Shown: one piece after another, positions 15,582 to 23,696 of the stretch
Position numbering within the stretch: position 1 is the first letter of the stretch
Layout: each line of letters opens with the position of its first letter
Assembly (NCBI GenBank): GCA_017475555.1
Contig: JAFVFL010000017.1
Coordinates: 1 to 45,678 of the forward strand
DNA: 45,678 nucleotides
Direction of reading: 5' to 3'
Source: Ruminococcus sp.
GTDB lineage: Bacteria > Bacillota > Clostridia > Oscillospirales > Ruminococcaceae
Notes under the pieces: model-generated
Database searches by the model: none
What the model was told of the DNA's origin: nothing
What the model saw: the letters and a program-made list of their open reading frames with translations, nothing else
Translations under genes and position numbers: made by a program

Positions 15582-16097
15582 TTACTGATATGAATTATTT
15601 TTTTCAGCAGCGTCCTTGAGCTGGCAGGTGCGAAGCTCACCGAGAGCCCTCTGATAGAGCACATAGAATGTCCTCAGCTCCGGCTCAGTTTCCGGGATAA
15701 CGCCGGGCTTGATGACGGTCTTGTATATGCCGTTCTTAGTGAGCAGGAACACGTTCTGAGCTCTTGTTGTCGGGATATCGTATGAGGTTACCTTCTCGCA
15801 CTTAGGGAGGAGCTGATTAGCGTTCACAACGAGATTGTGAGCTGCCTGAACGAGATTTCTGTATCTTGTCGAAGCACCTGCATACTCGCCGCCGTTGTTG
15901 AAATAGAGGTTAGCTGCTCCGTTCACGAAGCATACCATAGTTGTGAGTACCTGAGACGGCATGGGGATATCTATAACAACGCCGAAAACATCGTTCTTTT
16001 TCAGGTTCATGTTGCTGAAAAACTTTGCCGGGAAGTTTATAGCCTGACCTCTTGTCATCAGGTATTTCTGGGTTACTGGGTATCTGTCTGCTGCCAT
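15582..16097 (-). CDS. Conserved-looking protein of unknown function
   Basis: I do not recognise this 171-aa protein. It starts MAADRYPVTQKYLMTRGQAINFPAKFF, has no signal peptide or membrane segment, and mixes beta-type stretches (VFGVVIDIPMPSQVLTTMVCFVNGAANLYFNN) with an amphipathic helix (YRNLVQAAHNLVVNANQLLP). A later segment, TRAQNVFLLTKNGIYKT, is Thr/Lys-rich. It is probably cytoplasmic. AAAGG stands before the ATG. It lies 43 bp after the aminotransferase gene and 11 bp before trpS, so it is in the same operon, but that does not identify its role. Confidence 0.75.
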   Translation of the reverse strand: MAADRYPVTQKYLMTRGQAINFPAKFFSNMNLKKNDVFGVVIDIPMPSQVLTTMVCFVNGAANLYFNNGGEYAGASTRYRNLVQAAHNLVVNANQLLPKCEKVTSYDIPTTRAQNVFLLTKNGIYKTVIKPGVIPETEPELRTFYVLYQRALGELRTCQLKDAAEKNNSYQ

Positions 16098-16140
16098 TTT
16101 TATCAGCCTTTCATAAATATTTTATAGTTTTTTTGATGAT

Positions 16141-17334
16141 TCAGTCAAGCATATCTCTTGTCATTTTTGCGAGTATCTCCATTCCGGTCTTTATCTGCTC
16201 ATTTGTCGGAGTTGAGTAGTTCAGGCGGAACGAATGGCTCACCTCGTTCTCGTCAATGCTGAACGAGTTTCCGGGGACTACAGCTATCTTGTACTCCTGC
16301 ACAGCTCTGCGGCAGAAGTCGTTCATATCGCAGCTGTCCGGGAGGGTACACCAGATAAAGAGTCCGCCCTCCGGCTTGATATAGGTTATCTTGTCCGAGA
16401 AGCCGTTGTCGATATAGCTGCACATCAGACCGCATTTTTCACGGTAGATATCTCTGAGCTTGTTGAAATGAGCCTCTCGGTCAACGGTCGTCATGAAGCG
16501 GTGGGAAATTACCTGAGCCCAGATATTAGAGTGTACGTCCGACACCTGCTTGCAGACCACTATCTTCTGGATTATCGGAGCAGGAGCTGATACAAAGCCC
16601 GTGCGGAAGCCTGAGGAGATGAGCTTGGAGAACGTGCTTGAATAGATGACCCTGCCCTCTGTGTCAAGGCTCTTTATCGTGGGGACATTCTCACCGGCGA
16701 ATCTCAGCTCGCCATACGGGTCGTCCTCAAGGATAATGAAGTCATACCGGCACGCAAGCTCGTATACAGCCTTTCTTTTCTCGAACGACATCGTTCTGCC
16801 TGTCGGGTTCTGAAAGTTCGGTATGAGGTAGAGTATCCTTACATTCGGCTGAGTTTTAAGGGCATTTTCGAGCTTCTCGATATTTATTCCGTCGTCGTCC
16901 ATGTCAACTCCGACGAGATTGACGTTGTATGAGCGGAAGGCGTTGAGTGAGCCGATGAAGCTTGGCGACTCACAGAGGAGGGTGTCGCCCTCGTTGAGCA
17001 GCACCTTACATGAAAGCTCATTAGCCTGCTGACCGCCGGAGGTAACGATGAGATCGTCAAATTCCGGGTGGAAGCAGCCCTTGCTGCCGAGCCATTCCTT
17101 GAGGAACTCACGCAGCGGAGTATATCCCTCAGTAACGCTGTACTGGAGAGCGAGGATAGGGTCATCACGCAGCAGCTCTGCGGAAAGCTCGGCTATCCTT
17201 TCCTTTGGGAAAGCCTCAGGAGCGGGATTACCGGCGGCGAAGGATATCACCTCCGGGTCAGCGGTGAATTTCAGTATCTCACGGATAGCTGAAGCCTTCA
17301 GGCTGCTGACTTTATCGGAAAATTTATATTCCAT
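16141..17334 (-). CDS. PLP-dependent aminotransferase, class I/II (LysN/AAT-like)
   Basis: The 397-aa product is a fold-type I aminotransferase resembling 2-aminoadipate and broad-specificity aromatic or branched-chain aminotransferases. Features: SFAAGNPAPEAFP near residue 31, the PLP-phosphate segment TSGGQQANE, the PNFQNPTGR motif, EDDPYGELRF, and the PLP-Lys in YSSTFSKLISSGFRTG. The late RLNYS Arg would bind the substrate carboxylate. There is no MocR-type DNA-binding domain. It is the first gene of the probable operon that continues through trpS and mazG. Its promoter is supplied by repeat copy B. The substrate is inferred only at family level. Confidence 0.88.
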   Translation of the reverse strand: MEYKFSDKVSSLKASAIREILKFTADPEVISFAAGNPAPEAFPKERIAELSAELLRDDPILALQYSVTEGYTPLREFLKEWLGSKGCFHPEFDDLIVTSGGQQANELSCKVLLNEGDTLLCESPSFIGSLNAFRSYNVNLVGVDMDDDGINIEKLENALKTQPNVRILYLIPNFQNPTGRTMSFEKRKAVYELACRYDFIILEDDPYGELRFAGENVPTIKSLDTEGRVIYSSTFSKLISSGFRTGFVSAPAPIIQKIVVCKQVSDVHSNIWAQVISHRFMTTVDREAHFNKLRDIYREKCGLMCSYIDNGFSDKITYIKPEGGLFIWCTLPDSCDMNDFCRRAVQEYKIAVVPGNSFSIDENEVSHSFRLNYSTPTNEQIKTGMEILAKMTRDMLD

Positions 17335-17388
17335 ATGGTATTACCAGCCTTTCTGTTATGTTTCTGTTTATTATGCTGTAGCAACCCT

Positions 17389-17417
17389 ATTATAACATAT
17401 TATCACAAATAAATCAA
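17389..17417 (-). promoter_or_regulatory. Element-derived promoter for the aminotransferase operon
   Basis: On the minus strand TTGATT (17412-17417) and TATAAT (17389-17394) are 17 bp apart, 55 bp before the start codon. A second pair in the tandem copy has TTGATT (17506-17511) and TATAAG (17483-17488), also 17 bp apart. Confidence 0.75.
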
Positions 17418-17548
17418 CAGACGCGGGAAAATTTTTCCGCAGAAAAAAACTATGCCGCGAAGCTGGGGGCGGCGGCTCGCCGCTTATAACATATTATCAC
17501 AAATAAATCAACAGACGCGGGAAAATTTTTCCGCAGAAAAAACTACGC
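17395..17548 (-). repeat. 94-bp promoter-linked repeat element, copy B, tandem
   Basis: One complete unit (17395-17488) and a second that follows the same sequence to about 17548 and then diverges. The period is 94 bp. On the minus strand the body forms a GCCGC/GCGGC hairpin followed by seven Ts, then the AT-centred palindrome and TGTTGATT. The 296-bp gap between the divergent genes is mostly this repeat plus a 5' leader on each side. Confidence 0.88.
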
Positions 17549-17630
17549 TGTGAGGCTGGCTGCACCGGAGTACATAATTCTGACCTTTGCGACATATATT
17601 TTTTTGAATATTATTGCTGACAGGAGCGTA

Positions 17631-19232
17631 ATGGCATTGAAAAAACAGAATTTTCTCAAGGGCTCGGTCATTCTGATGCTTTCAGCAGCCGCTGCAAAGC
17701 TGCTTGGGGCTATATTCCGCATACCGCTGACGAATATGCTCGGCGGTGCAGGCATGAGCTGCTTCAGCTGTGCATATACAGTATTTCTTCCGGTCTACGC
17801 ACTGACAACCGCCGGTATATCCTCCGCCTCTGCGAGAATGACGGCAGAGTGCAGGGCACTCGGTCTTGACGGCGATGTGCAGCGTATCCGGAGGGTATCA
17901 TTTATCCTTTTCTCGGCATTCGGTCTTGCCGGCAGCGGAGCAGTTATACTGCTTGCGGTTCCGTTCAGCCTGTGGAGCTGCGGCAGCTATGAGGCTGTAC
18001 CGGCTATACTCATGATATCCCCGGCAGTGCTTTTCGGCTGCATGACGGCTTCTGAGAGGGGGTATTACGAGGGGCTGAGCAATATGTACCCCACAGCCGT
18101 ATCCCAGACCATAGAGGGCTTCATAAAGGCGGGAGCAGGGATAGCTCTGTGCGTCTGTGCGGTGCATAACGGCGAAAGGCTTGCAGCTGTCATTCCGTGG
18201 ACGGACGATACACGCTCGATAGCCGCAGCTGCCGGGATACTGGGCGTTACTCTCTCGTCTCTCGGAGCAGTGGTATTTTTTGCAGTCCTGAAGCTGTTTC
18301 AGCCGGGAAATACAGCCGGAAAGCCGATAAAAAGCCGGAAAAGCACAGCCTCTGAGCTTCTGAGGACATCGTTCCCGGCAGGGCTGAGTGCAGTAGTTAC
18401 AAACCTGACAGCGATAATTGATATGTGGACTATCATAGCCTGCACACAGATACCCGATCGCCTTCCGGCTGGTGTAAGTTCGGCGGATTATCCGCAGTTT
18501 GTCTACGGCTCATTTGCAGGCATAGCCCTGACGATATTCAATCTTGTCCCATCGGTCACTAATATGCTCGGAAAGGGCGTTATACCGGTAATAACCGGTG
18601 CATGGGCGGCGGGGGACGGCGTATCGCTCAGAAGGGGGACTCAGCAGGCACTTCTCACGGCAGCGGTGCTGTCAGTACCATGTGCGGCTGGGCTTGCGGT
18701 ACTTGCTCCGCAGGTGCTTGCATTTCTCTTCCCGGAGCGTACTGCCGAAGCGGAGCTTTGCGTTATGCCGGTGCGGCTTCTCATGCCGGGAATGGTCATG
18801 CTGTGCCTTGCCTATCCGGTGTTCGGAATGCTGCAATCCACCGGAAAACCGGCTGCACCGCTGAAAATAATGCTGATCGGGGCAGGAGTAAAGCTTGCCG
18901 GAAATCTTCTTCTTGTACCGGCAATGGGTGCAGACGGAGCAGCAGCGGCAACGACTATATGCTATGCAGTGATACTTTTCTCGGCACTTGCGGCGTATTT
19001 CCGGCAAGCCGGGGTGCGGCTGGATATACTGCCGTTTGCAGCGGTGCTGTATTCCGGGGGAATGTGCATGGGTGCGGCGTATCTTGCGGCAGACCTCACA
19101 AGCCGGGGAGGTGCAGGAGCACTTGTGCAGATAGTATCTGCCGCAGCAGCAGGCGGTATGCTGTATATTGTCTGCCTGTGGCTTGCGGCAGGACGAAAAA
19201 CGCTGAATTTCCGGGGTGTTGCAGGAGAATGA
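17631..19232 (+). CDS. SpoVB/MurJ-type polysaccharide flippase
   Basis: The 533-aa integral membrane protein belongs to the MOP superfamily of lipid-linked oligosaccharide flippases. It starts MALKKQNFLKGSVILMLSAAAAKLLGAIFRIPL, the standard N-terminus of the SpoVB/YtgP group, and has about 12-14 hydrophobic segments. A conserved Arg/Lys-rich loop follows AGISSASARM. The likely role is moving lipid II or a related precursor across the membrane. The start at 17631 is chosen because AGGAG precedes it and because a GTG at 17550 lies inside repeat copy B. No strong promoter is visible between the repeat and the start. MurJ and SpoVB roles cannot be separated by reading. Confidence 0.88.
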   Translation: MALKKQNFLKGSVILMLSAAAAKLLGAIFRIPLTNMLGGAGMSCFSCAYTVFLPVYALTTAGISSASARMTAECRALGLDGDVQRIRRVSFILFSAFGLAGSGAVILLAVPFSLWSCGSYEAVPAILMISPAVLFGCMTASERGYYEGLSNMYPTAVSQTIEGFIKAGAGIALCVCAVHNGERLAAVIPWTDDTRSIAAAAGILGVTLSSLGAVVFFAVLKLFQPGNTAGKPIKSRKSTASELLRTSFPAGLSAVVTNLTAIIDMWTIIACTQIPDRLPAGVSSADYPQFVYGSFAGIALTIFNLVPSVTNMLGKGVIPVITGAWAAGDGVSLRRGTQQALLTAAVLSVPCAAGLAVLAPQVLAFLFPERTAEAELCVMPVRLLMPGMVMLCLAYPVFGMLQSTGKPAAPLKIMLIGAGVKLAGNLLLVPAMGADGAAAATTICYAVILFSALAAYFRQAGVRLDILPFAAVLYSGGMCMGAAYLAADLTSRGGAGALVQIVSAAAAGGMLYIVCLWLAAGRKTLNFRGVAGE

Positions 19233-19259
19233 AATGTGTGGATTTTCTCGCAGCCGCAC

Positions 19260-19289
19260 TTGACAAACAGCTCCGGAATGTTATATAAT
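19260..19289 (+). promoter_or_regulatory. Promoter for the 19321 gene and cysS
   Basis: TTGACA (19260-19265) and TATAAT (19284-19289) with an 18-bp spacer, starting 28 bp after the flippase stop. The leader is about 25 nt, with AAGGAGATG before the ATG. Confidence 0.82.
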
Positions 19290-19320
19290 ATGTTTATATT
19301 CCGGAAAAGGAGATGTAAAA

Positions 19321-19704
19321 ATGGACATCGTAAGATATCCCTCTGAAAGTGCAGTAAACGAGGCTGTAAAAATGGATTCTCCGCTTATCGCTGCCGTGTC
19401 CTTTGACGGCGGCTGTGCAGTTGTCGCACCGCTTGAGGAGGTCGGAGAGCACAGCATAATGCTCGCCTGTGCCGATTCACAGCTCAGAGATATCGACAGC
19501 TGCTTCCGGCTGCTGTTCGATACTCAGTCGGCAAGCTGGAGCTTTGTCTGTCCGAGGGTATATAAAGGCATTTCTGAGCGTCAGGAGGCTCTGAGGAGCT
19601 TCTATCAGGACGGACTGAGCATAATTCCGGAGTTTCTGACTCTTATGGGGTATTTTACTCAGATAAAAATAAAGAATCTCACCGGAGAGATATGGGATTT
19701 CTGA
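19321..19704 (+). CDS. Small protein of unknown function before cysS
   Basis: I do not recognise this 127-aa protein. It has no signal peptide or membrane helix. The first half alternates short beta-type strands (PLIAAVSFDGGCAVVAPLEE, HSIMLACADSQL) with a helix (LRDIDSCFRLLFD), and the end is aromatic and acidic (FLTLMGYFTQIKIKNLTGEIWDF). A perfect ribosome binding site and a strong promoter precede it. Only 15 bp separate it from cysS, so both are probably expressed together. The AGDG-like and cysteine-containing parts are too weak to suggest an activity. Confidence 0.75.
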   Translation: MDIVRYPSESAVNEAVKMDSPLIAAVSFDGGCAVVAPLEEVGEHSIMLACADSQLRDIDSCFRLLFDTQSASWSFVCPRVYKGISERQEALRSFYQDGLSIIPEFLTLMGYFTQIKIKNLTGEIWDF

Positions 19705-19719
19705 GAAAGGATAGATGAT

Positions 19720-21141
19720 ATGTATATCTACAATTCTTTAACGCATAAAAAGGAGCTTTTCACACCGCACGAGCCGGGAAAGGTGAGTATGTACACCTGC
19801 GGCCCGACAGTGTATCATTACGCTCATATAGGCAACCTCCGCACTTACATCATGGAGGACGTACTCGAAAAGTACCTCAGATATACCGGGCTTGACGTAA
19901 AGCGTGTCATGAATATCACCGATGTGGGACATCTCACAAGTGACGGCGATACCGGCGATGACAAAATGCTGAAGGGTGCGAAAAGAGAGCATAAATCCGT
20001 CATGGAGATCGCAAAGTTCTACACGGACGCTTTCTTTGAGGACTGCCGCAGGCTCAACATAAAGATACCGGACGTTGTCGTTCCGGCAACTACATATATC
20101 GACGAGTTCATCAGGGTAATCAGCTCTCTTATGGACAACGGATATGCCTATGAAGCAGGCGGAAATATATATTTCGACACCTCAAAGCTCGATAAATACT
20201 ACGTTTTCAACGATTTCAGGGAGGAAGATCTTGCTGTCGGCGTGCGTGAGGGCGTTGAGGCTGACGAGAACAAGCGTAACAAGGCGGACTTCGTTCTCTG
20301 GTTCACAAAGTCAAAGTTCGACGATCAGGAGCTTAAATGGGACAGCCCGTGGGGAGTAGGATACCCCGGCTGGCATATCGAGTGCAGCTGCATAAGCATG
20401 AAGAATCTCGGAGAGTATCTTGATATACACTGCGGCGGTATCGACAATGCCTTCCCCCACCATACCAACGAGATAGCACAGTCTGAGGCGCACCTCGGAC
20501 ATAAGTGGTGCAGCTACTGGTTCCATGTCCTGCACCTCAATACAGATGACGGCAAGATGAGCAAGAGCAAGGGCGAGTTTTTGACAGTATCGCTGCTGGA
20601 GGAAAAGGGCTATAAGCCGGTAGTATACCGCTTCTTCTGCATTCAGTCGCACTACAGGAAGTCACTCGTTTTCAACTGGGAGAACCTCGACAATGCTGCT
20701 GTGACGTACAACAAGCTCATAGCGAGGATAGTTCCGCTTCTTTCCGCAAAGGGTGCAGAGCCGGGCGATACGGAGGAAATGGAGCGTCTCAGGCAGGAGT
20801 TCAGGAACGCGCTTGACTCAGACCTGAATACTGCACAGGCGGTCACGGTGCTTTATGATGTGCTGAAATCCGGTGCGGACAGTGCTTCAAAGCTTGCACT
20901 CATCTCAGAATTTGACACGGTTTTAGGGCTTGACCTTATTGCTAATGCTGAGGCTGCTGCTGCGGAAAATTCTGCGGCTGAGAGCGATATCCCGGCAGAG
21001 GTGCTGGAGCTTGCGGAGCAGAGAAAGGCAGCACGAAAGGCAAAGGATTTTGCACTTGCGGACGAGCTGCGTGATAAGATAGCCGCACTCGGATATGAGG
21101 TGCGTGAGACACGGCAGGGAACGGAGATCAAGAAGGTATAG
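19720..21141 (+). CDS. cysS: Cysteinyl-tRNA synthetase
   Basis: It attaches cysteine to tRNA-Cys. The 473-aa product has MYTCGPTVYHYAHIGNLRTY (about residues 23-42), with the first zinc-ligand Cys and the HIGN motif, the zinc-site segment GWHIECSCISMKNLG, the HHTNEIAQSEA motif, and KMSKSKGEF (about 284-292). The length is typical. AAAGG precedes the ATG by 9 nt. It shares the promoter at 19260 with the small upstream gene. No T-box leader is present in the short 5' region. Confidence 0.97.
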   Translation: MYIYNSLTHKKELFTPHEPGKVSMYTCGPTVYHYAHIGNLRTYIMEDVLEKYLRYTGLDVKRVMNITDVGHLTSDGDTGDDKMLKGAKREHKSVMEIAKFYTDAFFEDCRRLNIKIPDVVVPATTYIDEFIRVISSLMDNGYAYEAGGNIYFDTSKLDKYYVFNDFREEDLAVGVREGVEADENKRNKADFVLWFTKSKFDDQELKWDSPWGVGYPGWHIECSCISMKNLGEYLDIHCGGIDNAFPHHTNEIAQSEAHLGHKWCSYWFHVLHLNTDDGKMSKSKGEFLTVSLLEEKGYKPVVYRFFCIQSHYRKSLVFNWENLDNAAVTYNKLIARIVPLLSAKGAEPGDTEEMERLRQEFRNALDSDLNTAQAVTVLYDVLKSGADSASKLALISEFDTVLGLDLIANAEAAAAENSAAESDIPAEVLELAEQRKAARKAKDFALADELRDKIAALGYEVRETRQGTEIKKV

Positions 21142-21228
21142 GCTTCGGCTCTGACCTGTTCAGGACGGCGGTATATCGCACTTCTGACACAGATATCCGA
21201 AACCAAGATCAAGGAAAGGGACATAGAA

Positions 21229-22359
21229 ATGAATAAAAAGGAAACAGCGGAGCTGAAAAAGAATTTTTCCGACAAGAGCGGATTTTTTATAATGGAAAGG
21301 GTGCTGACGGGATTTGTGGACGCTGAGAAAACTGTCCGCTGCCATTCGGTAAATTCGTGCCTGACAATGCCCATAGAGGAGCATTCGGTCTATGACGAGA
21401 CTCTTAAAAAAGTCCTGAACACGAACGTAGGGAAGAACTTCATTGAGTACGAGTTCCCGAATGAGGCGTATGACGAGGGCAAGCCGCAGGATATCCTGTA
21501 TACGCTGCTTAAATCAGAGCTGAAGGACGAGGCGGTCTGCGAGAGCTTTCTGGAGCATATCGCAGCAAATATCGCATATGAGGGACCGTTTACAGTCATA
21601 ACTGCGTACTGCTCCTACACGATACGCAGAAAGAACAAGAATGACGAGTACGCTGAGGGCGAGGACGAGATATTCAGGTACATACTGACCGCTATCTGCC
21701 CGGTAAATACCGGAAGTGACGGGTTTTTCTTTGATTCCGACAGCAACGAGATATCCAAAAAGGTGAATACAGAGCTGATAATCAGCAAAGCCCCCTCGGA
21801 CGGCTTCCTCTATCCGGTGTTCAGCAACCGCAGCACGGACGTGAACCATGTGATGTATTACGCAAAATCCGCCGCAAAGCCCAATATTTCTGTAGTTGAG
21901 GACGTTCTCGGCTGTACGTTCGTAATGTCTGCGGAGAATGAAAAGGCAAGCTTCCAGAGCATACTCAAGGGCGTTGTCGGCGATGACCTCGACTATATGG
22001 TCATAAAGACTGTGAACGAGAAATTGCAGGAGGTCGTTGACGAGAACAAGAACGAGACTGACAAGACGGTGATAGACGATTCACGGCTCAAGGATATCCT
22101 GAGCGATATAGGCGTTCCGCAGGAGCGTGTCGAGATGGTCAGCCCGGTGTATGAAAAGGTCTGCGGCAGCACACCTCTCACGGCTTCAAACCTCGTCGAG
22201 AGTAAGACCGTGCTCTCCGCACCTGGTATTACCGTCAATATCAAGCCGTCTGCGGCGGACAAGGTACGCACGAGCGTTATCGACGGCAGACGCTGTCTGC
22301 TCATAGATATCGACGACCCGACTATCGAGATAAACGGGCTCCCCGTTACACTGAGCTGA
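21229..22359 (+). CDS. DUF4317 family protein
   Basis: The 376-aa product begins MNKKETAELKKNFSDKSGFFIMERV, the typical start of the DUF4317 family common in Clostridia. There is no signal peptide or transmembrane segment, so it is probably cytoplasmic. A conserved middle part (YEGPFTVITAYCSYTIRRKNKN) is followed by an acidic region and a C-terminal domain (VSPVYEKVCGSTPLTASNLVES). The function of the family is unknown to me. AAGGAAAGGG lies upstream. Its TGA overlaps the next ATG (TGATG), so it is coupled to the CLC transporter gene, which may hint at a shared role. The 87-bp gap after cysS shows no promoter. Confidence 0.85.
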   Translation: MNKKETAELKKNFSDKSGFFIMERVLTGFVDAEKTVRCHSVNSCLTMPIEEHSVYDETLKKVLNTNVGKNFIEYEFPNEAYDEGKPQDILYTLLKSELKDEAVCESFLEHIAANIAYEGPFTVITAYCSYTIRRKNKNDEYAEGEDEIFRYILTAICPVNTGSDGFFFDSDSNEISKKVNTELIISKAPSDGFLYPVFSNRSTDVNHVMYYAKSAAKPNISVVEDVLGCTFVMSAENEKASFQSILKGVVGDDLDYMVIKTVNEKLQEVVDENKNETDKTVIDDSRLKDILSDIGVPQERVEMVSPVYEKVCGSTPLTASNLVESKTVLSAPGITVNIKPSAADKVRTSVIDGRRCLLIDIDDPTIEINGLPVTLS

Positions 22360-23633
22360 TGCCGGAGATACTGAAAAATGCTGCGGACGAGATAAGGCGT
22401 GAGGAGCTGCCGGAGCTGAAAAGCCTGTGCAAGTGGCTCGTATACGGCACGATTTCCGGGCTTATCATCGGACTTATCGGTACATTTTTCCACCTCTGCT
22501 CGTCGTCGGCTGAGTTTTTTCGTGAACAGCACCCGTGGGTGCTGTTTTTCCTGCCGCTTGCCGGTGCAGCGATAGCGATGTTCTATGATGCAATGAACTA
22601 CAGCCACGATAAGGGAACGAATCTCGTTTTGCTTGCAGTCCGGGACAACAAGGTAATGGGTATCCACCATGCCGTCTGCATATTCGTTGCGGCTGTGATC
22701 ACACACCTTTTCGGCGGTTCGAGCGGCAGAGAGGGTGCTTCTCTGCAAATCGGTGCGGCTCTTGGGTCATTTACCGGCAGAAAGCTGAAATTCAACGAGC
22801 ATGACAAGCGTATCATGACGATGTGCTGCATGAGCGCTATGTTTGCCGCAGTTTTCGGTACACCTGCGGCGGCGGCACTGTTCTCTATGGAGGTCGTGAG
22901 CGTCGGGATATTCTATTATTCAGCGATAGTGCCATGTGCAGCTGCGGCTCTTACTGCAAGCTGGGTATCGTCACGGTTCGGGATATCGCATATAGCTGTG
23001 AGCGTAACGTTCCCGTCGGCTGACCCGGTGAGCTTTCTGAGGGTCGCAGTCCTCGGAGCGTTGTGTGCACTGCTGAGCGTTGTATTCTGTGCGTCAATGA
23101 GCGGTACGCTGAAGCTTTTCCGGCACATAAAGAATCATATGCTGCGTGCGGCTGCGGGCGGTGCTTTAGTTGTCCTGCTGACGCTTGCCGCCGGAGATCA
23201 GACCTACAACGGAACGGGCGGTGCATTCATAGTTTCGGCTTTTTCGGAAAGACCATTCGTCCTCGCCTTTGCGGTGAAGCTCATTTTCACCGTAATTACG
23301 CTCGGATCGGGCTACAAGGGCGGCGAAATATTCCCGGTATTCTTCATCGGCTCGGCTTTCGGGAGCGTGATGTCGGCAGTCCTCGGACTTCCCCTGTCGG
23401 CAGGTGCGGCAGTTGGCATGATATCGCTCTTCTGCGGCGTTACCAACTGTCCGGTGGCGTCATTTGTCCTCGGAATAGAGCTTTTCGGCAGCGGAGGACT
23501 TCCGTTCTGTCTGCTTGCCTGTGCGGTGAGCTATATGCTTTCCGGCTACAGAGGGCTTTACAGTGAGCAGAGGATAGTTTATTCAAAACGCCGGACGAAG
23601 TATATAAACAAGCGTATAGGTGACGAAAAATAG
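22359..23633 (+). CDS. CLC-family anion channel/antiporter, possibly fluoride type
   Basis: The 424-aa membrane protein is a CLC transporter with about 10-12 helices. The gating-Glu motif is GSSGREGASLQIGA (about residues 127-140), and GSGYKGGEIFPVFFIGSAFG is the later anion-pathway motif. The usual first anion-site motif GSGIP is replaced by GTNLV (in KGTNLVLLAV, about 89-98). Non-canonical residues here are known from the CLC-F fluoride/proton antiporters, so fluoride export is possible but not shown. I see no fluoride riboswitch upstream. It is translationally coupled to the DUF4317 gene and ends at a bidirectional terminator. Confidence 0.85.
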   Translation: MPEILKNAADEIRREELPELKSLCKWLVYGTISGLIIGLIGTFFHLCSSSAEFFREQHPWVLFFLPLAGAAIAMFYDAMNYSHDKGTNLVLLAVRDNKVMGIHHAVCIFVAAVITHLFGGSSGREGASLQIGAALGSFTGRKLKFNEHDKRIMTMCCMSAMFAAVFGTPAAAALFSMEVVSVGIFYYSAIVPCAAAALTASWVSSRFGISHIAVSVTFPSADPVSFLRVAVLGALCALLSVVFCASMSGTLKLFRHIKNHMLRAAAGGALVVLLTLAAGDQTYNGTGGAFIVSAFSERPFVLAFAVKLIFTVITLGSGYKGGEIFPVFFIGSAFGSVMSAVLGLPLSAGAAVGMISLFCGVTNCPVASFVLGIELFGSGGLPFCLLACAVSYMLSGYRGLYSEQRIVYSKRRTKYINKRIGDEK

Positions 23634-23648
23634 GTAAAGAATATTAAA

Positions 23649-23687
23649 GGGGACGCCCTGCATGAGAGGGCATCCCCTTATTTATTT
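23649..23687. terminator. Bidirectional terminator between CLC and spermidine synthase-like genes
   Basis: GGGGACGCCCT (23649-23659) and AGGGCATCCCC (23667-23677) pair with one mismatch, followed by TTATTTATTT and preceded by an A-rich flank. It lies between two convergent genes. Confidence 0.8.
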
Positions 23688-23696
23688 GGAAGAAAT

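Noticed and set aside
17550..17630. Upstream GTG start for the SpoVB/MurJ-like flippase
   Set aside because: It lies at the edge of the repeat element, has no ribosome binding site, and adds residues not expected before the family N-terminus MALKKQNFLKGS.
21142..21228. Fluoride riboswitch before the DUF4317-CLC pair
   Set aside because: No sequence resembling its conserved core was found in the 87-bp gap.
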